A stretch of DNA of 64,000 bases from Xanthomonas cissicola (GCF_008801575.1 NZ_VZPL01000017.1:25125-89124), one strand, 5' to 3'; counted from the stretch's first letter, positions 49,440 through 60,700 are shown. Numbers and translations: made by a program. The notes: a model not told the origin generated them from the letters alone.

Positions 49440-51124
49440 TCAGCGCGCATACGCGTACGGCCCGAATGTGGCGCCAAGAAAACCGCCGGCCGACTCGGTG
49501 CTGAGCACACTTGCATCGCCCTGTTCGAGCAGCGTCTGCCACTGCCCCTGGCCGACGGCGTAATCCACGTGCACGCGGGCGGCATCCAGCGCAAAGCGCA
49601 GTCTCACCGGTTGCGTGGCATCGGGCAGGGGGGCGCGTGCCAGTTCGGTGCCGGTGCCGGGCTGTTGCGATCCGGCGCGGCGATACAGCACCACCGCAGC
49701 GCCGCTGTCCTCGCGCACCAGCATCGCTGCCAGGAAGTTGCTCTCCTTGGCCACGATCGCCAGACCGGCCTGTTCGCCTGGCGCCAGCGCGCTGCCATCC
49801 ACGCTGGCGACCAAGGTGGCGTGATGGTGCTGCAGGCGATGACCCAGATAGGCCGGCGGACCACGGCCGAGATCGCCTAGCGCAACCTTTGCCGGGGTCA
49901 CGCGCAAACCTTGCGCGCCGGGCTGATACCACGGCGTCGTTGGGGGGTGGATGGTCATCCATTGCATCGGCACGCGCGCATCTGGAAGCGTTCGCTCCAC
50001 TGCATTGGCCCGGTGGTCGGCAGGGTCTGCACGCCCGCCGGCAAAGGTGGGCGCGCGGCCACTGCAGGGACCGCGGCGCCATGCGGCAGCACCACCGGCC
50101 AGCCATCGCGCCATTGCACCGGCAACAAGAAGGTTTCCCGGCCCAGGTTGTAGTGATTGCCGCGGTAAGGGCGCGTCGCGAGGAACACCGCCCACCATGT
50201 GCCGTCCTTGAGTTCGATGAACTGCGCATGCCCGGCCGAGGTGATCGGCGCAGTGCGAGACGGGTCCAGGTCGCGTTGGGTGAGCACCGGATTGCCGCTC
50301 CAGGTCTCGTATGGCCCGGCGATCTGGCGGCTGCGGTAGATCATCTGCGCATGCTGCTCGCCGGTGCCGCCTTCGGCCGCGGTAAGGTAGTAGTAGCCAT
50401 CGCGGCGGAACAGATGCGGGCCTTCGATGTGTTCGGGATTGGTCGCCGGCTTGAAGCCGGAATCCACGATCACCTGACGGGTGCCGACCAACTTCATGCT
50501 GGCCAGATCCAGCTGCTGCAGCCAGATGGCGCGGTGCCCGTCGTAGCGCATCTTGCCGGCCGGCACGTCGTTGTTGACCAGCCAGGCGCTGCCATCGTCA
50601 TCGAAAAACAGCGAGGGGTCGATGCCCTTGGCGTCCAGCCAGATCGGATCGGACCATGGCCCGGCAGGATCGGTGGCGGTGATCAGGAAATTGCCGCCAT
50701 CGCAGTAAAAACAGGTGTTGGCGATATAGAAGGTGCCAGCGTGGTGGCTGATGCTGGCGGCAAACAGGCCGCGGGTCAGTTCGTCGTTGCCGTAGTTGAT
50801 CTGGGTTGGACGGTCGATCGCGTTGCCGATCTGGTTCCAGTGCACCAGGTCGCTGCTCTTGAAGACCGGCAGGCCGGGGAAGTAGCCGAAACTGGAATTC
50901 ACCAGATAAAAATCGTCGCCGACGCGCACCGCCGACGGGTCCGGATGAAAGCCGGCCACGACCGGATTGCGGTATTGCGCGGCAGTTGGCACGGGGCCAC
51001 CATCGTCGCCTTGGTAATCGATCTGCGTGATCAACGCGGTGCCGGCTTGTGCCAGCTGACAGCTCAATGCGGCCAGCAGGCCGGCCATCCATGCGAGTCG
51101 TTTCAAGAGATCCCCGTGTGCCAT
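49440..51124 (-). pseudogene. GH43 glycosidase (xylosidase/arabinofuranosidase) broken by a frameshift
   Basis: The catalytic part is encoded from 51124 down to a premature stop at 49955: signal peptide, then the GH43 five-blade domain with YRNPVVAGFHPDPSAVRVGD (general base Asp), GIDPSLFFDDDGSAWL and NPEHIEGPHLFRRDG (acid Glu). The C-terminal beta-sandwich domain (GH43_C2) continues in another frame from about 49995 to 49440, beginning PMQWMTIHPPTTPW and ending GGFLGATFGPYAYAR. One missing base near 49975-49995 would restore a single 560-residue enzyme. This is a real mutation or a sequencing error. Start may be ATG 51124 or TTG 51106. Divergent from the TonB-dependent receptor, so part of a xylan-type uptake locus. 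Confidence 0.85.
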
Positions 51125-51381
51125 GCCCTGGCGCAACGCCAGTACGACACCAGCATGACAGCACGCAGGGCGGCGTGGCATGACGTTTTGCGATGCCAGC
51201 GCTGCGTGATGGCATGCCTGCACGCGCGTGGCGGCGTGTGGTGATCGGGCGCTGCCACTTCGCTGCAACATTGCTGACATATCGTGCGCGCGGCGCCACG
51301 CGGCGCCGCCAGCAGGCATGCCATGCCGAATGGCTTCGACGCTGTGTCATCACCTCGCATCACTTTCTAGGATCAGTCCGC

Positions 51382-53751
51382 ATGCCGTTGTACTCGCCTG
51401 TCTTTTCGTTGCCAGTGTCCGCTATTGCACAGGTCGCTGCGCGCCGCCGCGCCGCCTTGCAGCGCACGCCGCTCGCGCGTGCCTGCGCGTGCCTGTTGCT
51501 AGCCTCGTTGGCGGCAACCGCGTCTGCGCAGCAAGCGCCAGCGGCCCAGGGCGAAGCCAGCCCCACCGCGCTGGACACGGTCACCGTCACTGCCGAGCAC
51601 CGCGAGCAGAACCTGCAGGACGTGCCGGTCTCGGTCGGCGTGGTGCAGGGCGCAGCGATGCGCGACTACACCGCCGGTGGCGACGACACGCTGCTGGCGC
51701 TTTCCGGCCGCGTACCGGGCTTCTACGCCGAAACCACCACCGGGCGCATCTTCCCGCGCTTCTATATCCGTGGCCTGGGCAATATCGATTTCTACCTGGG
51801 TGCCTCGCAGCCGGTGTCCATCATCCAGGACGATGTGGTGCTGGAGCATGTCGTGCTCAAATCCAATCCGGTCTATGACGTGGACCAGGTCGAAGTGCTG
51901 CGCGGCCCGCAAGGCACGCTGTTCGGGCGCAACACCACCGCCGGCATCGTCAAGTTCGATACGGTCAAGCCCAGCGACACCTACACCGGTCGCGTCAACG
52001 CCAGCTACGGCAGCTACAACACCCTCTCGCTGGATGGCGGCTTCGGTGGCCCCATCAACGATGTGCTGTCGTTCCGTGTGTCCGCGTTGTACCAGCACCG
52101 CGACGATTGGGTGGACAACACCTTTGCCGGTAGCAGCGCCGACGGCACGCGCACGCCGCGCAAGGACGCGATGGGCGGTTACAACGACCGCAATGCGCGC
52201 TTGCAGGTCTTGCTCAAGCCCAACGATGCGTTCTCGCTGCTGGGCTCGGTGCACACGCGCGATTACGACGGCACCTCCACCTTGTTCCTGCGCAATGCGA
52301 TCACGCGTGGCAGCGACAAGGTGGACGTGCCGCGCGACCGCGTAGCCTACGACGAAGGTCACGACAACCCTCAGGCATATCAAACCGATGGCGGCTCGCT
52401 CAAGGCGATTTACGACTTCGGTGGCGTGTCGCTGACCTCCATCACCGCCTATGAAACCACCTCCGGCTACAGCCGTGGCGACACCGATGGCGGTGCTGCC
52501 GCCAATCACCCGGTCAATGGCGTGCCGAACGGCTTTGGCCAGTCGATGGGACAGATCCGCGACCTGGACCAGTACACGCAGGAATTGCGCCTGGCCAGCG
52601 AAGGCGACGATGCCCTGCAGTGGCAGGTGGGCGCGTTCTATTTCGATGGCCGCGACACCACCGATTTCTATCAGCGTGCCTTCTTCCTGCAGACCGCCGC
52701 GCGCAACCCCAACAACTGGGTGCGCCTGCGCAATACCAATACCTCGTGGGCCGGCTTCGGTCAGCTCAGCTACAAGGCGACCGACGCGCTGACGCTGACT
52801 GCCGGCATCCGCCAGACCAAGGACACCAAGGAAACCCGACTGTTGAAGACCGCCGACACCGCGGCCGGTGTGGTGACCTACCGCGGCCGGCGCGATGTGC
52901 GCATGTCCGATACCCAGCCCAGCTGGGATCTGAGCGCGATGTATGAGATCGATCCGCAGTTGAGCGTGTATGCGCGTGTGGCGCGCGGTTTCCGTGGCCC
53001 CACCATCCAGGGCCGCAGCGCGGTGTTCAATTCCGATTTCACCACTGCCGATTCGGAAACCATCCTGTCCTGGGAAGCCGGCATCAAGAGCAGCCTGTTC
53101 GAGAACCGTCTGCGCCTGAATGTCAGCGGCTTCACCTACACGGTCGACGATATCCAGCTCAACGGCAACGACTCGGACGGCAATGGGGTGCTGTTCAATG
53201 CCGACAAGGCCAAGGCCTACGGCATGGAAGCGGATCTGGACTGGCGCCCGATCTCCAACCTGTCGATCACCGCCGGCCTGAGCCTGTTGCATAGCGAAAT
53301 CCACGACGAGCGCGTCTACGCCCAGGTCTGCGCGCTCAATGGCGTGGTGGTGTGCACGGTCAACGACCCGACCATTCGCGTAGGTGCCAACACCTTCGCC
53401 CAGATCGACGGCAACCCGCTGCCCAACGCGCCCAAGTACAACCTCAACCTGGCCGCGCGCTACGACATCCCGGTCGGCAACGACGGCGCGTTCTTCGTGT
53501 CCACCGACTGGAACAAGCAGGGCCAGACCAGCTTCGTGCTATACGACTCCACCGAATTCCGCTCCGACGGTAATTTCGAAGGTGGCCTCAAGCTGGGCTA
53601 CACCGGTGGCTACGGTGCGTGGGAAGTGGCGGCGTTCGCGCGCAACATCACCAACGAAAAGAACCTCAAGGGCGTGATCGAAAACTACATGGCCGCGGTC
53701 TACAACGAGCCGCGTGTCGTCGGGGTGTCGGTCAACGTCAACTGGCAGTGA
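51382..53751 (+). CDS. TonB-dependent outer-membrane receptor
   Basis: A 789-residue receptor. A long signal sequence ends near residue 49 (ATASA/Q), and a TonB-box-like DTVTVTA follows at about 66. The plug domain runs to about 185 with QVEVLRGPQGTLFGRNTTAG, and the rest is a 22-strand barrel with the usual TBDR motifs such as YARVARGFRGPTIQ. It ends VNVNWQ; most such barrels end in an aromatic residue. Substrate unknown, but the divergent GH43 gene suggests xylo- or arabino-oligosaccharides, as in Xanthomonas CUT loci. AGGA lies 11 bp before the ATG. Confidence 0.93.
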   Translation: MPLYSPVFSLPVSAIAQVAARRRAALQRTPLARACACLLLASLAATASAQQAPAAQGEASPTALDTVTVTAEHREQNLQDVPVSVGVVQGAAMRDYTAGGDDTLLALSGRVPGFYAETTTGRIFPRFYIRGLGNIDFYLGASQPVSIIQDDVVLEHVVLKSNPVYDVDQVEVLRGPQGTLFGRNTTAGIVKFDTVKPSDTYTGRVNASYGSYNTLSLDGGFGGPINDVLSFRVSALYQHRDDWVDNTFAGSSADGTRTPRKDAMGGYNDRNARLQVLLKPNDAFSLLGSVHTRDYDGTSTLFLRNAITRGSDKVDVPRDRVAYDEGHDNPQAYQTDGGSLKAIYDFGGVSLTSITAYETTSGYSRGDTDGGAAANHPVNGVPNGFGQSMGQIRDLDQYTQELRLASEGDDALQWQVGAFYFDGRDTTDFYQRAFFLQTAARNPNNWVRLRNTNTSWAGFGQLSYKATDALTLTAGIRQTKDTKETRLLKTADTAAGVVTYRGRRDVRMSDTQPSWDLSAMYEIDPQLSVYARVARGFRGPTIQGRSAVFNSDFTTADSETILSWEAGIKSSLFENRLRLNVSGFTYTVDDIQLNGNDSDGNGVLFNADKAKAYGMEADLDWRPISNLSITAGLSLLHSEIHDERVYAQVCALNGVVVCTVNDPTIRVGANTFAQIDGNPLPNAPKYNLNLAARYDIPVGNDGAFFVSTDWNKQGQTSFVLYDSTEFRSDGNFEGGLKLGYTGGYGAWEVAAFARNITNEKNLKGVIENYMAAVYNEPRVVGVSVNVNWQ

Positions 53752-53773
53752 CGGGTTGATCGCCTGATTGCAG

Positions 53774-53804
53774 TCACTGCGGCGTCTGCGCCGCAGTGAT
53801 ATTT
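53774..53804 (+). terminator. Terminator after the TonB-dependent receptor
   Basis: TCACTGCGGCG pairs with CGCCGCAGTGA around TCTG, followed by TATTT. It lies between the convergent receptor and thioredoxin genes. Confidence 0.7.
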
Positions 53805-53857
53805 CCTGCAAGTGGAGAGGCCAGCTGCGTGCATGCGCAGCTGACCTTCGTGTTGCG

Positions 53858-54304
53858 TCACCGCTTGCTCAGGACAGAGCGCACCCAGTTGACGATTTGC
53901 GTGCTGCTCACCGCGCCGGAATGACGGCCCAGTTCCTGGCCACCCTGGATGACCAGCAAGGTGGGAATGCTGCGGATGCCAAAGCGCGTGCCCAGCGCCG
54001 GATGCAGGTCGGTATCCACCTTGGCCAGGCGCACCTGCGGTTCCAATGCTGCGGCGGCTGCGGCAAATTGCGGCGCCATGCTCAGGCATGGCCCGCACCA
54101 GGGCGCCCAGAAATCCACCACCAACGGCAATGCGCTGCGCACCGCATGCTTGTCGAAATCTGCAGCCGACAAGGCCACCGGCGTCCCCGGGAACAGCGGC
54201 TTGTGGCAGCTGCCGCAGTTGGGTGCATCGCGCAGGCGCGTGGGCGCAATACGGTTCATCGCAGCGCAACTCGGACAGGCGATCAGTAGCGGTGCGTCGG
54301 TCAT
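53858..54304 (-). CDS. trxC: Thioredoxin 2 (zinc-binding TrxC type)
   Basis: A 148-residue thioredoxin with an N-terminal zinc ribbon (C10-x2-C13 and C30-x2-C33) and the redox motif WAPWCGPC (C70 and C73), as in E. coli TrxC. It reduces cytosolic disulfides and in E. coli belongs to the OxyR response; I see no OxyR site here. The cis-Pro lies in SIPTLLV. It is cytoplasmic and monocistronic. Confidence 0.94.
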   Translation of the reverse strand: MTDAPLLIACPSCAAMNRIAPTRLRDAPNCGSCHKPLFPGTPVALSAADFDKHAVRSALPLVVDFWAPWCGPCLSMAPQFAAAAAALEPQVRLAKVDTDLHPALGTRFGIRSIPTLLVIQGGQELGRHSGAVSSTQIVNWVRSVLSKR

Positions 54305-54477
54305 GTGGGTCTCCAGTCGGCGGCGCTGCCTGCGCTATCTCCGGCCATCGCTGGCGGCGCATGCTGCATGCCGCCAGTGTAGCGATCACCACAAACGATT
54401 CCGTGCCGAACGTCAGCGGCAGTACCAGCCTGCGCATGCCTGATCAACGTCCCGCGGGCCATCGCGCGCTGCATCGC

Positions 54478-54843
54478 TCAAGCCGATTGGCCCAGCGCCA
54501 CGATCGGTACGAAGCCACCGTAGATCATGCGCTTGCCATCGAACGGCATCGGATTGACCGACGGGTCCATGCGTGGGTCTTCCATCATCTTGCGCATGCC
54601 TTCATCCCGGGTGGCCTTGTCCGGCCATTCGATCCAGGAAAACACCACGGTCTCTTCGGCGGTGGCATCCACTGCGCGATAGAAGTCGGTCCATTGCCCT
54701 GCTTGGACATCGTCACCCCAACACTCCACCACCCGCAGGGCTCCGTACTCCATGATGACCGCATCGCCCATGCGGGCATGCGCGATAAAGGCTTCTTTGT
54801 TGGCCGTGGGGACGGCAAGCACGAAACCATCGATATACGACAT
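54478..54843 (-). CDS. DUF1428 family protein
   Basis: A 121-residue ferredoxin-like (dimeric alpha/beta barrel) protein of the DUF1428 family: YIDGFVLAVPTANKEAF at the N-terminus, CWGDDVQAG (about 41-49), VVFSWIEWPDKATRDEGM (67-84) and the C-terminal FDGKRMIYGGFVPI. No reaction is known. The ATG at 54843 is where family homology begins; the longer open frame upstream is not supported. Flanked by non-coding DNA and not part of the signalling cluster. Confidence 0.88.
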   Translation of the reverse strand: MSYIDGFVLAVPTANKEAFIAHARMGDAVIMEYGALRVVECWGDDVQAGQWTDFYRAVDATAEETVVFSWIEWPDKATRDEGMRKMMEDPRMDPSVNPMPFDGKRMIYGGFVPIVALGQSA

Positions 54844-55209
54844 AACCACCTCCGCAGATGGGCTGCACGGCGTGCACGTGAGGATGACCAAGAAGGGATA
54901 TTTGGTGCGACCAACAACTGGAGAGCAGTGGGGCAGGAGCGTGCATCCAGCGCGCTGGCCGCACGAGCATACTGTGCATGGGGTGCAACGGCACTGCTTG
55001 AGCTGGCTGTCGCCTGGGCTATCAGGCGCACTGCCGAGGTCCTGCCTGTCGGGCTCGCTGGCGCGGCGGCCGCGGATCTGTCGTGCCTCGATCGACGGCA
55101 GCGCCCTGCAAGCGCTTTTGCTGGAGGCCGCGGCAGTGCATCGGCGAAGATGCGCTGGTCGCAAAGCTGCGCGAGCAACGGCACTGCGGTCGTCGCCACA
55201 GTACGGCGG
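54844..55209. other. Spacer between the DUF1428 gene and the signalling cluster
   Basis: 366 bp. It contains the promoter region of the DUF1428 gene at its left side. I see no gene, RNA or repeat in it. Confidence 0.45.
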
Positions 55210-56340
55210 TCAGGCTGCCAGGTTGTGGCGGCGTAATCTTGCCTCGAACACCACGTCGCCGTCCTCGTTGCGCGCCTGCAGCGTACCGCCGTGTGCCTTG
55301 ACGAACTGGTCGGCGATGAACAGGCCAAGTCCCAGCCCCTGGCTTGCATGGAAGCTGGCCTTGAACGGTTCGAACAGACGCGGCATCAGGCTGTCGGGAA
55401 TGCTGCCGGTGTTGCGCACCGACAGGCGCAGGGTGTCGTGTTCGCGGCCATCCAGATGCACCTGCACCGGATGGCGTCCGCCATGCAGGACCGCGTTGCC
55501 GACCAGATTGGACACGACCTGCGCCAACCGGTCGCCGTCGCCATCGCCATCCAGGTCGCCCTCGGTGCGCAGGTCGATCGTGGTGTGCGGATTGGCCTGC
55601 GCCACTTCGCCCACCACGCTGTGCACCACCTCGCCCAGGTTGCATGGGCTGAACTGCATCGGCAAACCATCGGTGCGCAGGCGCGAAAAATCCAGTAATT
55701 GCTCGACCATGCGGGACATGCGGTGCGCGCTGTTTTCCAGGTGTTCCAGCGTGCGCGCAGCCGAACTGTCGGCATCGACATCCAGGCCGAGTTTGTCGGC
55801 GCACAGCAGGATCACCGACAGCGGTGTGCGCAGGTCGTGGGTGAGCACGGCCATCATGGTCTCGTTGAGCTTGAGCGCGCGTTCGAGCGAAGCATTTCTC
55901 GCCTTGAGCAGCCGCCGCTGCTGATACAACTCGATGAATACGTTGACCTTGCTCAGGATGATGTGCGGCTCGATCGGCTTGTGCAGAAAATCCACGGCGC
56001 CGGTTTCGTAACCCTGGAAGGCGCGCATCGGATCGTTCGGCGATGCGGTCAGGAAAATGATCGGCACATGCCGGGTGCGCTGCGAACCGCGCATCAATTC
56101 CGCCAGCGAAAACCCGTCCATTTCCGGCATGTGCACGTCCAGCAGCGCCAATGCCACGTCGTGTTCGAGCAGTAGTTCCAGCGCCTGCGCACCGGAGGCG
56201 GCGCACAGCACGCGGATGCCGTCGCGTTGCAGCAGCGCTTCCATGGCCACCAGATTCTGCGGCACATCGTCCACGATCAGGATCTTGGTCGATTCGGTGT
56301 CGTCGCTGCTTGCAGCCAGGCCGGTCGCGGTAAGGTTCAT
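55210..56340 (-). CDS. Receiver-histidine kinase (REC-HisKA-HATPase)
   Basis: A 376-residue soluble protein: an N-terminal receiver with D68 (ALLDVHMPEMDG) and K121 (LHKPIEP), a short coiled coil, HisKA with H168 (VLTHDLRTPLSV), and HATPase_c with QVVSNLVGNAVLHGG and QGLGLGLFIADQFVKAHGG. Such REC-HK proteins are phosphorelay intermediates. Its start overlaps the CheB stop (ATGA), making it the last gene of a four-gene chain. It could receive phosphate from the giant hybrid kinase upstream. Confidence 0.9.
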   Translation of the reverse strand: MNLTATGLAASSDDTESTKILIVDDVPQNLVAMEALLQRDGIRVLCAASGAQALELLLEHDVALALLDVHMPEMDGFSLAELMRGSQRTRHVPIIFLTASPNDPMRAFQGYETGAVDFLHKPIEPHIILSKVNVFIELYQQRRLLKARNASLERALKLNETMMAVLTHDLRTPLSVILLCADKLGLDVDADSSAARTLEHLENSAHRMSRMVEQLLDFSRLRTDGLPMQFSPCNLGEVVHSVVGEVAQANPHTTIDLRTEGDLDGDGDGDRLAQVVSNLVGNAVLHGGRHPVQVHLDGREHDTLRLSVRNTGSIPDSLMPRLFEPFKASFHASQGLGLGLFIADQFVKAHGGTLQARNEDGDVVFEARLRRHNLAA

Positions 56341-56921
56341 GCGTGAAAAGCTTCCAGTCGGGTGCAGATGGCTTGCAAGGTCAGCACCGCATCGGCGCCG
56401 GCGTGGGCGAGAGCGGAGGCGGGCATCAGCGACGCGGCGGCGTCATCGGGGCGCTGGATCCAGGCAATGCCGCCCATCGCACGCACCGCGGCCACACCGG
56501 CGCTGCCGTCGCTGCTGGCACCGGTGAGCAGGATTGCCAGCAGGCGTTCGCCGAAGACATCGGCAGCCGATTCGAACAGCAGGTCGATCGCCGGGCGCGA
56601 AAACAACACCGGGGCATCCATCGACAACGCCAGGCTGTCGCGGTCTTCCACCAGCAGGTGGTAGTCGGGCGGGGCGATGGTGACGGTGCTGGGCAACAGC
56701 GGCTGCTTGTCTTCGGCCTCGCGCACCGGCAGCGCGCAGCGCGCGTCCATCAGCTCGGCGATGTGGCTGGGGCGGTCGCGCGGCAGATGCAGCACGACCA
56801 ACACCGGCATCGGCAAGTCTGCCGGCAGCCCGGACAACAACGCCTGCAGGGCCATCACGCCACCGGCGGATGCACCGATCACGATCGCATCGAAACGCTG
56901 GGCTGCAGACGCGCAGCTCAT
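56337..56921 (-). CDS. CheB-type protein-glutamate methylesterase without receiver domain
   Basis: A 194-residue methylesterase domain only. The catalytic triad is visible: S18 (IVIGASAGGV), H45 (VVLHLPRDRP) and D138 (LTGASSDGSAG). Canonical CheB has an N-terminal receiver, which is missing here, so its control must come from partners. No chemoreceptor gene is nearby; in such clusters CheB/CheR often modify signalling kinases rather than chemotaxis proteins. ATGA overlaps on both sides. Confidence 0.88.
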   Translation of the reverse strand: MSCASAAQRFDAIVIGASAGGVMALQALLSGLPADLPMPVLVVLHLPRDRPSHIAELMDARCALPVREAEDKQPLLPSTVTIAPPDYHLLVEDRDSLALSMDAPVLFSRPAIDLLFESAADVFGERLLAILLTGASSDGSAGVAAVRAMGGIAWIQRPDDAAASLMPASALAHAGADAVLTLQAICTRLEAFHA

Positions 56922-57742
56922 GCGGCTTTCCGATACAGCCGCTGCTCGCGCGCACAGGCTTCGAACGCCTGCGCGTGCGCGCCGAACTGCAGCGACTCCT
57001 TGCTGCCCAACCCGAGAAAGCCGCGATGCACCAATGCGTCGTAGAACAACCCCACCGCACGATCCTGCAAGCTGCGGTTGAAATAGATCAGCACGTTGCG
57101 GCAGGACACCAGGTGGACTTCGGAAAACACCGTGTCGGTCGCCAGGCTGTGGTCGGCGAAAACGATATTGCGTTTCAGGCGCCGGTCGAACACCGCACCG
57201 TCGTAAGCGGTGGTGTAGTAGTCCGACAGCGAGGTGCGGCCACCGGCGTCCAGATAGTTACGGCTGAACTGCGCGATACGATCGATGCCATAGGCGCCGG
57301 CTTCGGCCATGCTCAGCGCTTCGGGGTTGATGTCGGTGGCGTAGATCACCGCCTTTTCCAACAGGCCTTCTTCGTGCAGCAGGATGGCCAGGGACCAGAC
57401 TTCTTCGCCGGTACTGCAGCCCGCCACCCAGAGCTTGATCGAGGGATAGGTGCGCAACACCGGTACCGCATGCTCGCGCACGACGCGGAAATATGCCGGG
57501 TCGCGGAACATCTCCGAGACCTGCACGGTGAAGAACTGCATCGCCTGCGCAAAGGTGTCCGGCTCGTGCAGCAGACGGTGCTGCAGATCGGCCACGCGCG
57601 CGCAGTCGAAACGCGCCATTGCGTGGCGCATGCGCCGTCGCAACGAGGACACCGCATAGTCGCGGAAGTCGTAGTGATAGCGCTGGAACACCGCTTCCAG
57701 CAGCACGCGCAGTTCCAGGTCGAACAGCTCTACCGGGTTCAT
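56918..57742 (-). CDS. CheR-type protein-glutamate methyltransferase
   Basis: A 274-residue SAM-dependent methyltransferase: an N-terminal helical domain (about 1-75, YDFRDYAVSSLRRRM) and the Rossmann domain with VAGCSTGEEVWSLAILL (SAM motif I), ATDINPEAL and CRNVLIYF. It lacks C-terminal TPRs. ATG 57742 overlaps the stop of the giant kinase (ATGA), and a start 15 bp upstream is possible. It pairs with the adjacent CheB. Confidence 0.9.
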   Translation of the reverse strand: MNPVELFDLELRVLLEAVFQRYHYDFRDYAVSSLRRRMRHAMARFDCARVADLQHRLLHEPDTFAQAMQFFTVQVSEMFRDPAYFRVVREHAVPVLRTYPSIKLWVAGCSTGEEVWSLAILLHEEGLLEKAVIYATDINPEALSMAEAGAYGIDRIAQFSRNYLDAGGRTSLSDYYTTAYDGAVFDRRLKRNIVFADHSLATDTVFSEVHLVSCRNVLIYFNRSLQDRAVGLFYDALVHRGFLGLGSKESLQFGAHAQAFEACAREQRLYRKAA

Positions 57743-60700
57743 TGCCGCGAGCACCATACGCGGCAGAGCGAGACCAGCTTGTCCACGTCGATGGGCTTGG
57801 CGATGTAGTCGTTGGCGCCGGCTTCCAGGCAACGTTCGCGGTCGTCGGCCATGGCCTTGGCGGTCAGCGCGATGATGGGCAGATCCTGCCATTGACGATT
57901 GGCACGGATCTGCCGCATCGCGGTGATGCCATCCATCTCCGGCATCATGATGTCCATCAGGACCAGGTCCACCTCGTGCTTGGCCAGGTGCTCCAGCGCC
58001 TCGCGGCCATTGCGTGCGATCTGCAGCGTGACGCCCAGCGGTTCGAGCACGCTGGACAGCGCAAAGATGTTGCGCACATCGTCTTCGGCCAGCAGCACGG
58101 TGGCGCCGTCCAGCACCGCGTCGCGGCGGCGTGCTTCGCGCAGCAAGCGCTGCTGATCGCTGGGCAACGAGGCTTCCACGCTGTGCAGGAACAACGTTAC
58201 CTCATCGAGCAGACGCTCCGGCGAGCGCACGCCCTTGATGATGATGCTCTTGGAATACCGGCGCAGGCCTTGCTCTTCGTCGCGGGTCAGTGCGCGCCCG
58301 GTGTAGACGATCACGGGAGGGAAGGCGACCGCATCGTTGCCGGCCATGCGTTCGAGCAGGTCGTAGCCGCTGCCGTCGGGCAAGGCCAGATCGGTGACCA
58401 TGCAATCGAAGGTGAAACCTGCCAGCTGGTCCATCGCCTCGGCAATGCTGCCGACCGCCACGATGTCCAGCTGGTCGCGCGCCAGCAGCAATTGCAGGTT
58501 CGCCCGCAAGGCGCTGTCGTCTTCGACGATCAACAAACGACGCACTGCGCGTGCGTTGGTTTCTTCCAGCTGGCGGATCGCACCGGCCAGCAGTTCGCGT
58601 GTGGCCGGCTTGATCAGGTAGCCAACCGCACCAAGCTCCAGCGCAATCTGGCTGCGTTCCAACGCGGACACCACGTGGACAGGCACATGGCGTGTGGCCG
58701 GATCGCGCTTGAGGCGTTCGAGCACGCTCAGACCGGACGCATCCGGCAAGCCGATGTCGAGCAGGATGCCGCTGGGGCGCAGTTCGGCGGCCAGGCGCAG
58801 GGCTTCTTCTGCGTTGGGGGCCACCACGCAATCGAAATCCAGTTCGTGGGCCAGTTCCACGAGCGCTTGCGCAAAGCGGGTGTCGTCTTCCACCGCCAGG
58901 ATCAGCCGGCCTGGGCGGCTGCGTTGGTCGCGATCGTCGTCGGCCCGCTGGATCGGTGCGGCATTGGGCGATGCGATCGGCACTGGCGCCATGTGGGCCG
59001 CCGCAAGAGCAGGTGCGCCGGATTGCGCACCTAGCGTGCTGCCAGTGCGTTGTTGCACGTGGGCTCCAGACGCCGAGGCTGCGACCGCGGCGACGTTCGC
59101 AGCTGCATCGGCAGGGCCGATCACCTCCGCAGGTGCGCCATCGGTCGGCAATTCCAGCGTAAAGCAGCTGCCGCGCCCCGGCTCGCTGTCCACACTGATG
59201 CTGCCGCCCATGCGTTGCGCCAGGTCGCGCGAAATCGACAAACCCAACCCGGTACCGCCATAGCGGCGGCGCGTGCTGCCATCGGCCTGACGGAACGCTT
59301 CGAAGATCACCTCGCTCTGTTCGCGCGCGATGCCGATGCCGGTATCGGTCACCGCGAAGCGCACGCGGCCTGGCGCAGATGCCTGGACCAGCAGGCCGAC
59401 CTTGCCGTGTTCGGTGAACTTGATGGCGTTGGCCAACAGGTTCTTGAGGATCTGCTGCAGGCGCTGGTTGTCGACGACCAACTGTGCCGGCGCACCGGCA
59501 GCTGCCGTGATCTCCAATGCCAGGCCCTTCTGTCGCGCCAGCGGTTCGAAGGTGTCGCGCAGGCGTTGCAGCACCGAACCGGTGACGACCGTTTCGTCGG
59601 CCAACTCCACGTGCCCGGCTTCGATCTTGGACAGGTCCAGGATGTCGTTGATCAGCGCCAGCAGGTCGTTGTTGGACGACAGGATCGCCTGCGCATACTT
59701 CACCTGCTCGGCGCTGAGCGTGCCGTCCTTGTTGTCGGCCAGCAGCTTGGCCAGGATCAAGGCGCTGTTGAGCGGCGTGCGCAACTCGTGCGACATGTTG
59801 GCCAGGAATTCCGACTTGTAGCGCGAGGCAGTGGACAACTCGTTGCTATTGCGCATCAGCTGATTCTGCGCGATCAACAAGGCCTGCTTCTGCGCTTCCA
59901 GTGCCTGGGTGCGCTCTTCCAGCTGCACGTTGGTCTGTTCTAGTTCTGCCTGCTGCACTTCCAGGTCGCTTTGCGACTGCTGCAGGCTACGGCTCTGTTC
60001 TTCGAGTTCCTCGTTGGCCACGCGCAGCTCTTCCTGCTGGGTCTGCAGTTCCTCGCTCTGTCGCTGGGTTTCTTCCAGCAAGGCCACCAGCTGCGCGCGC
60101 AGCAATGCGGTGCGCAGTGCCAGGCCGATGTTCTCGCCGCAGCGTGCCAACAGTTCTTCTTCGCGCGAGCCGGCGGTGCGTGGGTCGGTCACGCGCCCGA
60201 GCTCGATGATGCCGATCACCCGGTCGTCGGCGGTGATCGGCGCCAGCAGCAACTCCTGGCAGCTGCTCTGGCCCAGCCCGGAGGCAATCTGCAGATGACC
60301 GGCGTCCATGCCGCGGATGCGACGCACTGTGCCACGTTGCAGCACCTCGCCGAGCTGGCCGGCAGCGGTCGGCAGCGTCTGCGGCAGATCGGGCGGCAAC
60401 GCCGCACCACCGGTGAGTCGCAGACGGTCGCCCTCGATGCGATAGAGCGCACCGACCTGCGCATCCAGCGTCTGACACAGTGCGCGCACCGCGGCGTCGG
60501 CCAGTTCCTGCGGCGCCTGATCGCCGCGCAAACTGGCCTCGACCGTGTTTTCTGCCTGCTGCAGCCACAGTGCGAATTCGGCCTGCCGGCGTGCGCGGAT
60601 CGCCTGCATCACCACCAACGCCATCGCCAGGAACGACACGCCGCCAATGCTGCGATTGACCGAGGAAAAACTCGAATTCGTGCTCGGTGGCGCAAGCTGA

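Noticed and set aside
51335..51359. TTCGA-N15-TCGCA before the TonB-dependent receptor, a possible PIP box for HrpX
   Set aside because: The second half is shifted by one base from TTCGB, so it does not fit the consensus.
51499..53304. A 601-residue minus-strand frame opposite the TonB-dependent receptor
   Set aside because: Low-complexity reverse-frame product; the receptor is clearly coding.
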